A stretch of 64,000 nt of DNA. It comes from Megasphaera_A sueciensis. GTDB lineage: Bacteria; Bacillota; Negativicutes; Veillonellales; Megasphaeraceae. Below the pieces are notes generated by a model. It was given only the letters and a program-made list of their open reading frames with translations, made no database searches and had not been told where the DNA came from. The first letter of the stretch is position 1. Every line of letters begins with the position of its first letter. The translations under genes and the position numbers were made by a program. This document shows, one piece after another, positions 34,424 through 42,903 of this stretch. The stretch lies in the NCBI RefSeq assembly GCF_050219315.1, contig NZ_CP116939.1, forward strand, positions 2,356,001 through 2,420,000, read 5' to 3'.

Positions 34424-35389
34424 ATGTTTGATTGGCTGCAGGTAATCGCTGATTTTTTAACCTACACGGCGTTAGGCCTTTTACCGGAGAGTAAATTGGG
34501 CAGTGCTGTTAATTTTTTTATTTTTGATACAGTAAAAATACTAATACTTTTGATCGTTATTATTTATGCCATTACATTTATCCGCAGTTATTTTCCTCCG
34601 GAAAAAACAAAAAAAATTCTTTCTCATACAAAAGGAAATCAAGTAGTCGGACATGTCTTAGCGGCCCTGCTGGGAATCGTAACTCCGTTTTGTTCTTGTT
34701 CTGCAGTTCCCCTTTTTATCGGGTTTGTAGAAGCGGGAATTCCCTTAGGTGTGACTTTTTCGTTTTTGATTGCGGCACCTATGGTAAATGAAATCGCCGT
34801 AGGTCTTCTGTACGGTTTATTTGGCTGGAAAATTATGTTGATTTATATTTTATCTGGAGAAATTATTGCTATGATAGGGGGGATGATTATCGGCAGAATG
34901 AAAATGGAAAAATTTGTAGAAGCGTATGTTTATGAAATGCAAAATATACCCAGCATGGAAATTGTTGAACCGCATATGAAAAATAGACTATATGATGCGT
35001 GGATTTTTACTCGTGATTTAATTAAACGCATATGGATCTATGTTCTCATCGGTATTGCTATCGGTGGTTTTATCCATGGCTGGATTCCGGCGGGAACCTT
35101 GGCGCAGTATGCAGGAAAAGAAAACCCCTTTGCTGTTCCCATTGCTGTATTGATCGGAATACCGCTGTACTCCAATGCGGCGGGTGTTATTCCGTTAATC
35201 AGTGAGTTGACTAGAACCGGTGTTTCTATGGGAACGGCGCTTTCGTTCATGATGGCAGTGACCGCGTTAAGTCTTCCGGAAGCGATTCTTCTAAAACAGG
35301 TACTCAAACCGCGTCTGCTGGTTATCTTCTTCAGCGTCGTTGGAATGGGTATTATCTTTACAGGCTATTTATTCAATTTTTTACTGTAA
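34424..35389 (+). CDS. ArsP-type permease (DUF318 family)
   Basis: A membrane permease of 321 residues with about eight to nine helices. The family signature is the Cys-containing TPFCSCSAVPLFIGFVEAGIPLG in helix 2, with the mirrored segment IPLYSNAAGVIPLISELTRTG in the second half. Members export trivalent organoarsenicals or other thiophilic metals. Context (ArsR remnant, thioredoxin-like protein) supports thiophilic metal(loid) efflux. GAGGAGGTGG precedes the ATG. The CGGC gene follows. Confidence 0.85.
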   Translation: MFDWLQVIADFLTYTALGLLPESKLGSAVNFFIFDTVKILILLIVIIYAITFIRSYFPPEKTKKILSHTKGNQVVGHVLAALLGIVTPFCSCSAVPLFIGFVEAGIPLGVTFSFLIAAPMVNEIAVGLLYGLFGWKIMLIYILSGEIIAMIGGMIIGRMKMEKFVEAYVYEMQNIPSMEIVEPHMKNRLYDAWIFTRDLIKRIWIYVLIGIAIGGFIHGWIPAGTLAQYAGKENPFAVPIAVLIGIPLYSNAAGVIPLISELTRTGVSMGTALSFMMAVTALSLPEAILLKQVLKPRLLVIFFSVVGMGIIFTGYLFNFLL

Positions 35390-35437
35390 CATGATATGAT
35401 ACGGCAGATGTATATGGTGATAGAGGGAGATGGTAAG

Positions 35438-35766
35438 ATGAAAGTAGGCTTGATTAGATGTTTGCAGACAGAGGATATGTGTGGGACGACTCTTTGTTTG
35501 AAAGCGATAAAAGCGCATATGGGAGCGTTTCAAGATAGCCAGGAAGAGATTGAACTGATGAATATAAATACTTGTGGGGGGTGTCCTGGCAAAAAAGCAA
35601 TTACCCGGGCTGAAAATATGGTTAAAAACGGCTGTGATACCATTGTTTTATCTTCTTGCATAACCCATCTCCTATTGGATTTCCCTGTCCTAACAAAGAT
35701 AGGATGCTTTCTGTTTTGCGCAAAAGACTTCGTGACGATATTCGAATTTTGACATATAGCCATTGA
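35438..35766 (+). pseudogene. CGGC-domain protein, frameshifted near the C-terminus
   Basis: MKVGLIRCLQTEDMCGTTLCLKAI, NTCGGCPGKKAITRAENMVKNG and IVLSSCI are the Cys motifs of the CGGC domain, a small putative metal-binding family. After SSCI (near 35660) the reading frame diverges to a stop at 35752. In another frame the expected ending is intact: PSPIGFPCPNKDRMLSVLRK then RLRDDIRILTYSH, stopping at 35766. A one- or two-base indel has thus occurred, unless it is a sequencing error. The ATG at 35438 has GGGAGATGG before it. Confidence 0.75.
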
Positions 35767-35804
35767 TGGGGCGATTCGTTGTGCTGTGTTGATTTAAAAA
35801 AAAT

Positions 35805-35838
35805 ACTCTCCTCATGCGCTGGCAGGGGGAGAGTTTTG
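35805..35838 (+). terminator. Terminator after the ArsP/CGGC operon
   Basis: The stem ACTCTCC/GGAGAGT around a GC-rich loop is followed by TTTTG; an A-run precedes it, so it could work on both strands. Confidence 0.65.
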
Positions 35839-35928
35839 TATTGCGGATATATTCCGATAGGTAAGCATAAGGGGAATTTTGATTAACAAATTAACATAGT
35901 TTCTTTTATGCCGCTGTTGTGGAACCTG

Positions 35929-35957
35929 TTGACAGAGCAGAAGCTGCGTTATATATT
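35929..35957 (+). promoter_or_regulatory. Promoter of the cysteine desulfidase-family gene
   Basis: TTGACA (35929-35934) and TATATT (35952-35957) with 17-base spacing, about 60 bases before the start codon. Confidence 0.75.
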
Positions 35958-36014
35958 TAACGTGGATAATAACTTGCAGTATAGGGTGCGTTTTTTGAGG
36001 AGGAGCGAATAGAA

Positions 36015-37310
36015 TTGACACAGACAATGAAATGGGAAACAATGATAGAAATCATGAAAAAAAATGTTATGCCGGCAACCGGGTGTACGGAGCCGATATC
36101 ATTAGCTTATGCGGCAGCGGTGGCAGCTAAGCATCTTGGCTATCCGGCAGAACGGGTAGAGGCGTATGTATCGGCGAATTTAATGAAAAATGGCATGGGT
36201 GTAACTGTTCCGGGGACGGGCAGACCGGGATTGCAGATGGCAGCCGCTATCGGCGCGCTGGATGGGGATGCGGAAGGCGGGCTGCAGGTGCTGGGAAACT
36301 TGCATGAAGATAAAGTAACCGAGGCTAAGAATATGGTTGACAGCGGGTTGGCGACAGTGGCTGTCAAAGACGTACCGCAGGTTTTGTATTCAGAAGCCAA
36401 TGTGTATGGACAGGGACATTGTGTACAAGTTTGTATTGCCGACAGCCACACACATATTATTTTTATTAAAAAGGATGAAGAAATAATATTTTCTTTGCCA
36501 CAGAACGAAACAGCGGAAATCGATCCGGATGTCAAATTTCTTCGCTCATTGACTTTTTATGATATATATGAATTTGCTGTTAAGGCACCTTTACCGATGC
36601 TTTCCTTCATTAAGGAAGCAGCAACGCTCAACGATGCATTGTCTGAAATCGGTTTAAGCGGTGAGTATGGGCTTGGCATGGGGCATGCCATGGCCGATAA
36701 AATTGATAAAAATTTAATTGGAACCGATCTTTTCAACCAAGTGGTAATGCGGACGACCGCCGCGGCGGATGCTCGTATGGGCGGAGCCCCGTATGCGGCT
36801 ATGTCTAACTCCGGTTCCGGTAATCAGGGAATTTGTGCGACGGTTCCGGTTACTGTCGTAGCCAGGCATTTAGGGGCAGAGGAAGAAAAGCTGATACGGG
36901 CATTAGCCTTTTCTCATATGACGGCTATTTATATCCATGGATTTCTACCTAAATTGTCGGCACTTTGCTGTGGATTGACCTCTAGTATGGGGGGAGCTGC
37001 CGGCATGGCGCTGCTTATGACCGGCGATTATGATACCGCTGCACGGGCTTTATCTTCTATGACCGGGGATGTTACGGGAATGGTTTGTGATGGGGCGGCG
37101 AACAGCTGTGCCATGAAGGTTGGTTCCGCTTCCGGCTCCGCATTTCGTTCGGTTATGCTGGCCCTTGATGGCAAGCGGGTGAGTGGAAATGAAGGACTGG
37201 TGTCAGATACTGTTGATGAGTCCCTGCGAAATATCGGGGTCTTGGCTACAAAAGGAATGCAGGAAACAGATAAACAGATATTGGATATTATGCTGCATAA
37301 GAATCAGTAA
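36015..37310 (+). CDS. cyuA: L-cysteine desulfidase / UPF0597 (CyuA-like) protein
   Basis: A 431-residue iron-sulfur lyase of the serine-dehydratase-alpha-like UPF0597 family, which degrades cysteine to pyruvate, sulfide and ammonia. Conserved cluster Cys motifs are ATGCTEPISLAYA (Cys24), LCCGLTSSMGGAAGMAL and CDGAANSCAMKVGSA. GGSGNQGI-type loop SNSGSGNQGICATVPV is present. The start is TTG at 36015 behind GAGGAGGAG; ATG 36027 is an alternative. It has its own strong promoter and is followed directly by structured RNA copy A. Confidence 0.88.
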   Translation: MTQTMKWETMIEIMKKNVMPATGCTEPISLAYAAAVAAKHLGYPAERVEAYVSANLMKNGMGVTVPGTGRPGLQMAAAIGALDGDAEGGLQVLGNLHEDKVTEAKNMVDSGLATVAVKDVPQVLYSEANVYGQGHCVQVCIADSHTHIIFIKKDEEIIFSLPQNETAEIDPDVKFLRSLTFYDIYEFAVKAPLPMLSFIKEAATLNDALSEIGLSGEYGLGMGHAMADKIDKNLIGTDLFNQVVMRTTAAADARMGGAPYAAMSNSGSGNQGICATVPVTVVARHLGAEEEKLIRALAFSHMTAIYIHGFLPKLSALCCGLTSSMGGAAGMALLMTGDYDTAARALSSMTGDVTGMVCDGAANSCAMKVGSASGSAFRSVMLALDGKRVSGNEGLVSDTVDESLRNIGVLATKGMQETDKQILDIMLHKNQ

Positions 37311-37316
37311 TCTGTC

Positions 37317-37345
37317 TTGACAGTGCGTTTTTCCTGCTATATACT
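37317..37345 (+). promoter_or_regulatory. Promoter of structured RNA copy A
   Basis: TTGACA (37317-37322) and TATACT (37340-37345) at 17-base spacing. The -10 region TGCTATATACT is identical to that of copy B. It starts seven bases after the cyuA stop codon. Confidence 0.85.
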
Positions 37346-37351
37346 TACGTT

Positions 37352-37558
37352 GGTTTAATTGTGAGACGAGGGGGAGCTCCTTTATCTTGCTATATGTATA
37401 TAAAGACATATTAATGACCGGAAATGCGATGGGAATCCGTGTAACGGATTGAGAGGATGCTTGCAGCATCGACCGCCGATACATGATATCGGATGCCTGT
37501 TTGGGTACGCATTTTACGGTGGTTCAGACGGGTATTGTATATACCCGTCTTTTTTTTG
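37352..37558 (+). ncRNA. Structured RNA, copy A (unrecognised class)
   Basis: About 200 bases between a strong promoter and a strong terminator, with no supported reading frame. The 5' part has GGTT (37352-37355) able to pair with GACC (37416-37419) around a conserved GAGGGGGAGC. Then P1 (ATGCG 37424-37428 / CGCAT 37508-37512) encloses three hairpins: P2 37434-37450 (7 bp, triloop), P3 37456-37470 (6 bp, triloop) and P4 37476-37492. The joining strands ATGGG, GAGAG and GACCG are identical in copy B. It may be a riboswitch or an independent small RNA. It matches no riboswitch consensus I know. Confidence 0.75.
37526..37558 (+). terminator. Terminator of structured RNA copy A
   Basis: A perfect 10-bp stem AGACGGGTAT/ATACCCGTCT with loop TGTAT, followed by eight T. 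Confidence 0.93.
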
Positions 37559-37626
37559 TCGTATTGAAAACCATACGCTGTGCGTATGGTTCTAAAAGCT
37601 TATAGCTATAGGTAGAAAAAGCAAAA

Positions 37627-37680
37627 CCTCCTTTGCTATACTAAGCACAGGTTCGCCAACCGTACTTAGAGCAAAGGAGG
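37627..37680 (+). promoter_or_regulatory. RBS-sequestering hairpin of tnpA
   Basis: CCTCCTTTGCT (37627-37637) and CTAAG (37641-37645) pair with CTTAG and AGCAAAGGAGG (37665-37680). The ribosome-binding site AAAGGAGG is inside the stem, so translation of the transposase should be repressed, as known for IS200. Confidence 0.85.
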
Positions 37681-37683
37681 AAA

Positions 37684-38154
37684 ATGCTATCCATGGACAC
37701 TTTAAGTTTAGCACATACAAAATGGAGATGTAAATATCATCTTGTGTTTGCACCCAAGTACCGTAGACAATTGATTTACGGGAAATTAAAAAAAGATATT
37801 GGAAAAATTTTACGGGAATTATGTAGCCGGAAAGATGTAGAAATACTGGAAGCTAATGCGTGTAGGGATCATATACATATGTTAGTGAGTATTCCACCTA
37901 AGTTGTCCGTATCTGCGTTTGTGGGATATTTGAAAGGAAAAAGCTCTCTAATCATTTTCGAAAGACATGGACAATTAAAATATCGATACGGAAACAGAAA
38001 ATTTTGGTGTAAAGGATACTACGTTGATACAGTGGGAAGAAATCAGAAGGTAATAGCACAATATATCCGAGAACAGTTACAGGAAGATATGGTGTGTGAC
38101 CAAATGACACTGAAAGAACTGGTAGATCCATTCACGGGGAATCCCTATAAATAA
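37684..38154 (+). CDS. tnpA: IS200 transposase TnpA (HUH tyrosine recombinase)
   Basis: A 156-residue single-strand transposase. The HUH metal-binding motif is DHIHMLVSIP, and the catalytic Tyr lies in CKGYYVDTVGRN. The start KWRCKYHLVFAPKYRR is typical. The ATG at 37684 follows GGAGG closely; ATG 37693 is an alternative. The ribosome-binding site is buried in a hairpin. No tnpB accompanies it. Intact, so potentially mobile. Confidence 0.92.
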   Translation: MLSMDTLSLAHTKWRCKYHLVFAPKYRRQLIYGKLKKDIGKILRELCSRKDVEILEANACRDHIHMLVSIPPKLSVSAFVGYLKGKSSLIIFERHGQLKYRYGNRKFWCKGYYVDTVGRNQKVIAQYIREQLQEDMVCDQMTLKELVDPFTGNPYK

Positions 38155-38350
38155 GAAGCGCCCCTCGGAGAGGGGCAGCAGGTAAGTGTAGTGCGGTTGG
38201 TGGATTTTCCATAGGCCCTTGCGGCCTAGGCAGGTAATAAGGCTTCTAGCCGCAGAGCAAACTACCTGTTATACAGGTAGTTTTGATTATAAAAAATGAG
38301 GGTATGTTATTTTTATAACATTGTAAATTATATAAGGAGGATTGTTACGT

Positions 38351-39373
38351 ATGAAAACAATACGAATACTTGCGGCGGCGTTATTTATGGGGAGTCTTTT
38401 GCTGACAGGCTGCAGCAGTACACCTTCCGGCGGAGACGGGAAGAATATTGCAGAATTGAAGATTGCGATTTCCCCGTACCAGGATGCCGATACAATGAAG
38501 ACCCATACTGCGCCGCTTGGTAAGATGATACAAAGTAAAATGAAAGAGAAAGGATATAATATAAAGAAAGTTACCTTGTCTGTCGGTACCTCGTATAATG
38601 CAGTTGGAGAAGCGTTGAGTGCCGGCAGTGCTGACATGGGTTTTATTTCAGGAGCCACCTATGTATTGTATGACAAAGATATTTCCGTTTTACTTACGGC
38701 GCTGCGCAACGGTATTGATAAAGATACAACTGATTTGCAGAAATGGAATGATGGAACGCCGGAAAAATTTACTGACGATTTGACACAGTATTATCGTTCC
38801 TGCATTATGGTAGGGCCCAGCCCGAAGGGACAGGCATTACTGCAGAAGGTAAAGAACGGACAAAAGCCAACCTGGCAGGAACTTAATGATCTTACCTGGT
38901 CGGTCATGAGTCCGGCATCGGCATCGGGGTATATGTATCCGTCCTTGTGGCTGAAAGAACAATATGGCAAGAAAATATCTGATTTATCTCATGTGGTCCA
39001 GGCTGATTCTTATACGACATCATTAGCACGTCTTGCTTCAGGGCAGGTAGATATTTTGACAGCCTATTCGCATATCCGCGCTAATATGGCTAAAAATTGG
39101 CAGACAAAATTAGGTGGGACGCAGGATATATGGGAACAGACAGGCATGATTGCCATAACTGATAAAATTTTTAACGACACAGTAAGTGTCAGCAACAATT
39201 CTAAAATTATGCAGGATGAAGGTTTCCGAAAAGCATTGGGAGAATCCCTTATTGAAATAGGTAAGACTAAGGAAGGAATAGAGGTCTTGAAGACAATTGG
39301 GCATAAGGGCTATGATTGGGCCGATCGAGCAAATTATGATGGCGAGCGCCAAGTACAGCAATTACTGAAATAA
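38351..39373 (+). CDS. PhnD-type ABC transporter substrate-binding lipoprotein
   Basis: A 340-residue lipoprotein with signal peptide and lipobox LLTGCSS (Cys about 21). Mature domain matches the phosphate/phosphite/phosphonate-binding PhnD family: ELKIAISPYQDADTM, GADMGF-like SAGSADMGFISGATYVLY, and SGYMYPSLWL. The ATG at 38351 behind AAGGAGG is preferred over the upstream frame start at 38342. First gene of a PhnDCE operon. Substrate cannot be deduced: PhnD relatives bind phosphonates, phosphite and other anions. The IS200 lies just upstream. Confidence 0.85.
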   Translation: MKTIRILAAALFMGSLLLTGCSSTPSGGDGKNIAELKIAISPYQDADTMKTHTAPLGKMIQSKMKEKGYNIKKVTLSVGTSYNAVGEALSAGSADMGFISGATYVLYDKDISVLLTALRNGIDKDTTDLQKWNDGTPEKFTDDLTQYYRSCIMVGPSPKGQALLQKVKNGQKPTWQELNDLTWSVMSPASASGYMYPSLWLKEQYGKKISDLSHVVQADSYTTSLARLASGQVDILTAYSHIRANMAKNWQTKLGGTQDIWEQTGMIAITDKIFNDTVSVSNNSKIMQDEGFRKALGESLIEIGKTKEGIEVLKTIGHKGYDWADRANYDGERQVQQLLK

Positions 39374-39386
39374 GGCAGGACATTAT

Positions 39387-40136
39387 ATGGATATGTTAGA
39401 ACTGAAAAATGTGTATCAGAGTTATCATAAGCATAAACTTATTCTGCGCGGCATTACTCTGACGATTAAACAGGGGCAGTTCGTGTCTATAATCGGCCCT
39501 AGCGGAGCAGGTAAAACAACTTTATTGCGGCTGTTCAATCATATGGCTTGTCCCGTATCGGGAGAGGTGTGGGTCGGGGGCCTACGCTTCGATACGCTGA
39601 ACGGACAGAAAAGGCGGCAAGTGCAGCATCGTGTGGGAATGGTATTTCAAGATTTTTGTCTGGTTGAAGAAAGTACGTGTTTGCAAAATGTGTTGAACGG
39701 ATGCTTATCAGATATGCCTATCTGGCGGGTAGTAAGCGGTCACTTTCCTGCACGCGTTCAAGAGCAGGCACGAGCTGCTTTGCAGCAGGTGGGCTTGGCG
39801 GAGCAGGAACATGCCCTTGCTGCTTCCTTGAGCGGCGGGCAAAAACAGCGGGTAGCCATTGCAAGAGCATTGCTGCAAAAAGCGGAGGTACTGCTGGCTG
39901 ATGAACCGGTGGCCTCATTAGATCCTATGACAGCACAGCAGATTCTTGTTTTGCTGCGAAAACTTCAGCGTCAGGAGGGACTGACGGTCGTGATGAATAG
40001 TCATAATGTAGAACAAGCCAAAAAATTTTCTGATCGTATTATTGGACTTAGAGAGGGAAAAATATATTATGATGCAGCGCCAGAACAATGGACAGGACAG
40101 GATTTTGTCCAGTTGTATGGACGAGGTATATCGTGA
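39387..40136 (+). CDS. PhnC-type ABC transporter ATPase
   Basis: A 249-residue ATP-binding subunit. Walker A is GPSGAGKTTLL, signature LSGGQKQRVAIARALL, Walker B VLLADEP, and the switch His is in VVMNSHNVEQAKKF. Family-specific MVFQDFCLVEESTCLQNVLNGCL matches PhnC. It follows the binding protein by 13 bases and overlaps the permease start. Confidence 0.92.
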   Translation: MDMLELKNVYQSYHKHKLILRGITLTIKQGQFVSIIGPSGAGKTTLLRLFNHMACPVSGEVWVGGLRFDTLNGQKRRQVQHRVGMVFQDFCLVEESTCLQNVLNGCLSDMPIWRVVSGHFPARVQEQARAALQQVGLAEQEHALAASLSGGQKQRVAIARALLQKAEVLLADEPVASLDPMTAQQILVLLRKLQRQEGLTVVMNSHNVEQAKKFSDRIIGLREGKIYYDAAPEQWTGQDFVQLYGRGIS

Positions 40137-41671
40137 TATGCAAACATAAGGCCGCAGCGGCAGCATTATGTATAGTGCTCATCGTGGCGGCCGGACAGAC
40201 CGTGGATTTTTCTGCTTTTTTGCTTATACAGAGAGGCAGTCGCTTTTTCGATATTTTTCGGGCAATGCTGCCGCCGGATACAGCCTATGCTGCTGTCGTT
40301 TTACAACCGTTGTGGGCGACTGTTCAAATGTCCTTGGCAGGGACCGCGATAGGAGCTATATGCGGCTTTATAGGAGCTTTTGTTACCAATGCATACAATA
40401 ACCAGCACCGGTGGCTGCGAATCCTTTTAAAAGGATTCATTCATTGTATACGTACTATTCCGGTCCTTATTTTGGCTTTGTTTTGTACCTTCCTTTTGGG
40501 TCTGGGAACGTTGGCGGGAACGATAGCGCTTGCGCTGTATACGTTTGCCGTAATGACCCGCATGGGATATGAGGACATAGAGAGTATGTCTTTCATAACG
40601 GCGCAGACTTTGGAAGCGGCTGGTTGTGGTCGTACCCGGGCGTTTATAAGAACGATTCTTCCGGCCGTTTTGCCGGGATATATGACAAATGTTTTGTATA
40701 TATTGGAAGCCAATGTTCGCCATGCTGCTATTTTGGGATATGTGGGAGCCGGTGGAATTGGCATTCTCTTAAATGAACAGATTTCGTGGCGGCAATATAG
40801 TCAAGTGGGTATGATTTTGCTTCTTTTGTATGTCGTAGTATTGAGTACGGAAGGAATAAGCGAATGGCTTCGCCGGGTGTTGAAGGGTGCAAGAAAATTG
40901 ACATTGACAGAGCGTTTGGCAGTATGGGGCAGTGTGGTCTTTTTTGCGGGTACGTCATTGCTGCTGTTGTCCTTTCCCCATACAGACACTTCCGGCTTTT
41001 CTGCAGCCCGTGCAATTATAGAGGGGATGATTCATCCTGATTTCGGAATGCTTTTTTCGTTGGAGTATGACGGTGTGCCGTATTTATTATATGAAACTTT
41101 TTGTATTGCTTTTTTAGGTACATTAGCCGGCATGTGCATGGCCGCAGTATTTTCCTTTACGGCTAATTTTCGTTTATTTCCCTGGCCGGCAGCCTTATTC
41201 GCCAGACTTGTATTGCTTTTTATACGAACGGTACCTGTATTTGTTTATGGACTGATGTGGATCCGTGTTACGGGACCGGGACCTTTTGCCGGAGTTTTGA
41301 CATTAGCCGTATGCAGTATTGGGTTACTGGCTAAACGCTTTATTATTGCTATTGATGATATGGATTTTCGTACGTACCGGGCATATACTGCTATGGGCGT
41401 TTCTTTTTTAGGAAAAGTAAAATATGTTATATTGCCGCAAATTTATCCCAGATATGTATCGGCTGTGTTGTACCGGTTTGATATCAATATACGGGATGCG
41501 GCTGTGTTGGGACTCGTTGGTGCCGGCGGAATCGGGACACCGCTGATGTTAGCCATGATGCATTATAACTGGTCTGAGGCGGGAGCTCTTTTATGGGGGT
41601 TGATGTTGTTGGTAACGGGTGTGGAAATAGTATCAGAACAAAGCCGGAAAAAAAGCGGAATCAATATATGA
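40133..41671 (+). CDS. Fused tandem PhnE-type permease
   Basis: A 512-residue membrane protein made of two PhnE permease halves fused head to tail. Each half has the coupling loop for the ATPase: EAAGCGRTRAFIRTILPAVLPGY in half one, TAMGVSFLGKVKYVILPQIYPRY in half two. Each also ends with the repeated AAILGYVGAGGIG or AAVLGLVGAGGIG. The GTG at 40133 overlaps the phnC stop by four bases (GTGA) with GAGG eight bases before, so I prefer it over the ATG at 40088. One chain can therefore supply both halves of the transporter pore. Last gene of the operon. Confidence 0.85.
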   Translation: MICKHKAAAAALCIVLIVAAGQTVDFSAFLLIQRGSRFFDIFRAMLPPDTAYAAVVLQPLWATVQMSLAGTAIGAICGFIGAFVTNAYNNQHRWLRILLKGFIHCIRTIPVLILALFCTFLLGLGTLAGTIALALYTFAVMTRMGYEDIESMSFITAQTLEAAGCGRTRAFIRTILPAVLPGYMTNVLYILEANVRHAAILGYVGAGGIGILLNEQISWRQYSQVGMILLLLYVVVLSTEGISEWLRRVLKGARKLTLTERLAVWGSVVFFAGTSLLLLSFPHTDTSGFSAARAIIEGMIHPDFGMLFSLEYDGVPYLLYETFCIAFLGTLAGMCMAAVFSFTANFRLFPWPAALFARLVLLFIRTVPVFVYGLMWIRVTGPGPFAGVLTLAVCSIGLLAKRFIIAIDDMDFRTYRAYTAMGVSFLGKVKYVILPQIYPRYVSAVLYRFDINIRDAAVLGLVGAGGIGTPLMLAMMHYNWSEAGALLWGLMLLVTGVEIVSEQSRKKSGINI

Positions 41672-41814
41672 CATATCGTTTTTTAGGAGCTTCTTTCGCA
41701 GTAAGAAAGAGGTTCTTTTTCCTTTTTGGTTGATAATTGCGCTGATTTGTGATATATATTTAAGTGTATATTTGTAACTTCATGAAATTTTTATAAGGAA
41801 AAGGGGCCGTGATA

Positions 41815-42780
41815 ATGTATCACATAAGTGTGTTAGGTCATAATGACGACGATGATTTTGGCGAGAGTTTGGGCGATATTGCGCATGTAGCGTATTGCCC
41901 CGCTTTGAATGAAGATAAACTAGCTGAACAATGCAGAGAGGCGCAGGTGCTTATCTGTCGAGATGAACCGGTTACGAAAAATTTGCTGGAAAAACTTGAT
42001 CAGCTGAAACTTATAGTTATCCTATCTGCACGATATGATAATGTCGATTTAGCTGCCGCAGCGGCACGTCACGTTACTGTAATACATAATCCATCGTATT
42101 GTATAGAAGATATTGCCGATCATACATGTGCTATGATATTGGCGCTGATACGCCAGCTTCCAGAATATCAGGAAGATATCAGAAATAATACTCGGTGGCA
42201 GTATGGAACTGTTGCGTGGCCTATACATCGGGTTGCTGATACGGTTATCGGTCTTGTTGGTTTTGGACATATAGGCCGTGTTGTGGCTGAACACATGCAG
42301 TGCTTTGGATGTCGTATTGACGCGTATGATCCGTTTGTCAGTGAAAAAATAATGATTAAAAATCGTGTAAAACCTGTTGATTTAGATGCATTATTAGCGG
42401 AATGCGATGTTGTATCGCTGCATATGCCTTTGAATGACACTACACAATATATATTTCAAGAAGAACAATTTGAGCAGATGAAACAAGGCAGCATGTTTAT
42501 TAATTGCTGCCGAGGCGGTCTTGTTGATGAAGCGGCCTTATATCATGCTGTCGATGAAGGTCATATCCGCAGTGCGGCTTTAGATGTCCTGTCGATGGAG
42601 CATCCCAGTCCGGTGATGTTGAAAATGATTGATCGTCCGGAATTTTTACTGACACCGCAGTGCGGCTGCCATTCGGTAGAGGCGGAACGAGCATTGAAGA
42701 GTGATGCCGTTGGCTTTATCCGCGCTTTTTTTGAGGGACGGCTGAAGGAATTGCCTATTGTTGCAGCCAGGGAAAAATAA
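41815..42780 (+). CDS. D-isomer-specific 2-hydroxyacid dehydrogenase
   Basis: A 321-residue NAD-dependent dehydrogenase of the phosphoglycerate/CtBP type. The Rossmann motif is VIGLVGFGHIGRVVAEHM, with catalytic Arg in NCCRGGLVDEAAL, then Glu/Asp in the AALDVLSMEHP region and His near PQCGCHSVEA. A GTG lies six bases before; ATG 41815 has the better spacing to AAGGGG. It follows the transporter by about 140 bases with its own G-rich site. Substrate not evident. Confidence 0.85.
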   Translation: MYHISVLGHNDDDDFGESLGDIAHVAYCPALNEDKLAEQCREAQVLICRDEPVTKNLLEKLDQLKLIVILSARYDNVDLAAAAARHVTVIHNPSYCIEDIADHTCAMILALIRQLPEYQEDIRNNTRWQYGTVAWPIHRVADTVIGLVGFGHIGRVVAEHMQCFGCRIDAYDPFVSEKIMIKNRVKPVDLDALLAECDVVSLHMPLNDTTQYIFQEEQFEQMKQGSMFINCCRGGLVDEAALYHAVDEGHIRSAALDVLSMEHPSPVMLKMIDRPEFLLTPQCGCHSVEAERALKSDAVGFIRAFFEGRLKELPIVAAREK

Positions 42781-42903
42781 GTATAGACATTATATGTATT
42801 GTATAGGATTTGCATATATTTCATAAATTTTGTACAATATGACTTAGCGTTAACTTTTTTATGTCTATTGCACTGAATATTATGCAAAGGAGGGTTCCTT
42901 ATC

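Larger units (their letters stand above)
37562..38290 (+). mobile_element. IS200/IS605-family element (tnpA only)
   Basis: A single-gene IS200-type element. The left-end hairpin AACCATACGC/GCGTATGGTT is at 37569-37591. The right side has hairpins at about 38159-38175 (CCCCT/AGGGG) and 38259-38284 (AACTACCTGT/ACAGGTAGTT). Borders are approximate, as these elements make no target duplication. It lies between RNA copy A and the phnD-like gene. Confidence 0.75.

Noticed and set aside
35812..36042. Minus-strand frame upstream of cyuA
   Set aside because: It covers the terminator and promoter of cyuA and has no family similarity.
37352..37558. TPP riboswitch identity for the structured RNAs
   Set aside because: The TGAGA after a hairpin resembles the THI box, but the second half of the TPP aptamer (CTGATC...AATGCCAGCG) is missing in both copies, and the four-way layout differs.
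38287..38658. Frames overlapping the start of the phnD-like gene
   Set aside because: Shadows of the lipoprotein gene, which has clear start, lipobox and family motifs.
40088..40132. ATG 40088 as start of the fused permease
   Set aside because: It would overlap phnC by 49 bases. The GTG at 40133 gives a four-base overlap and a GAGG at good spacing.
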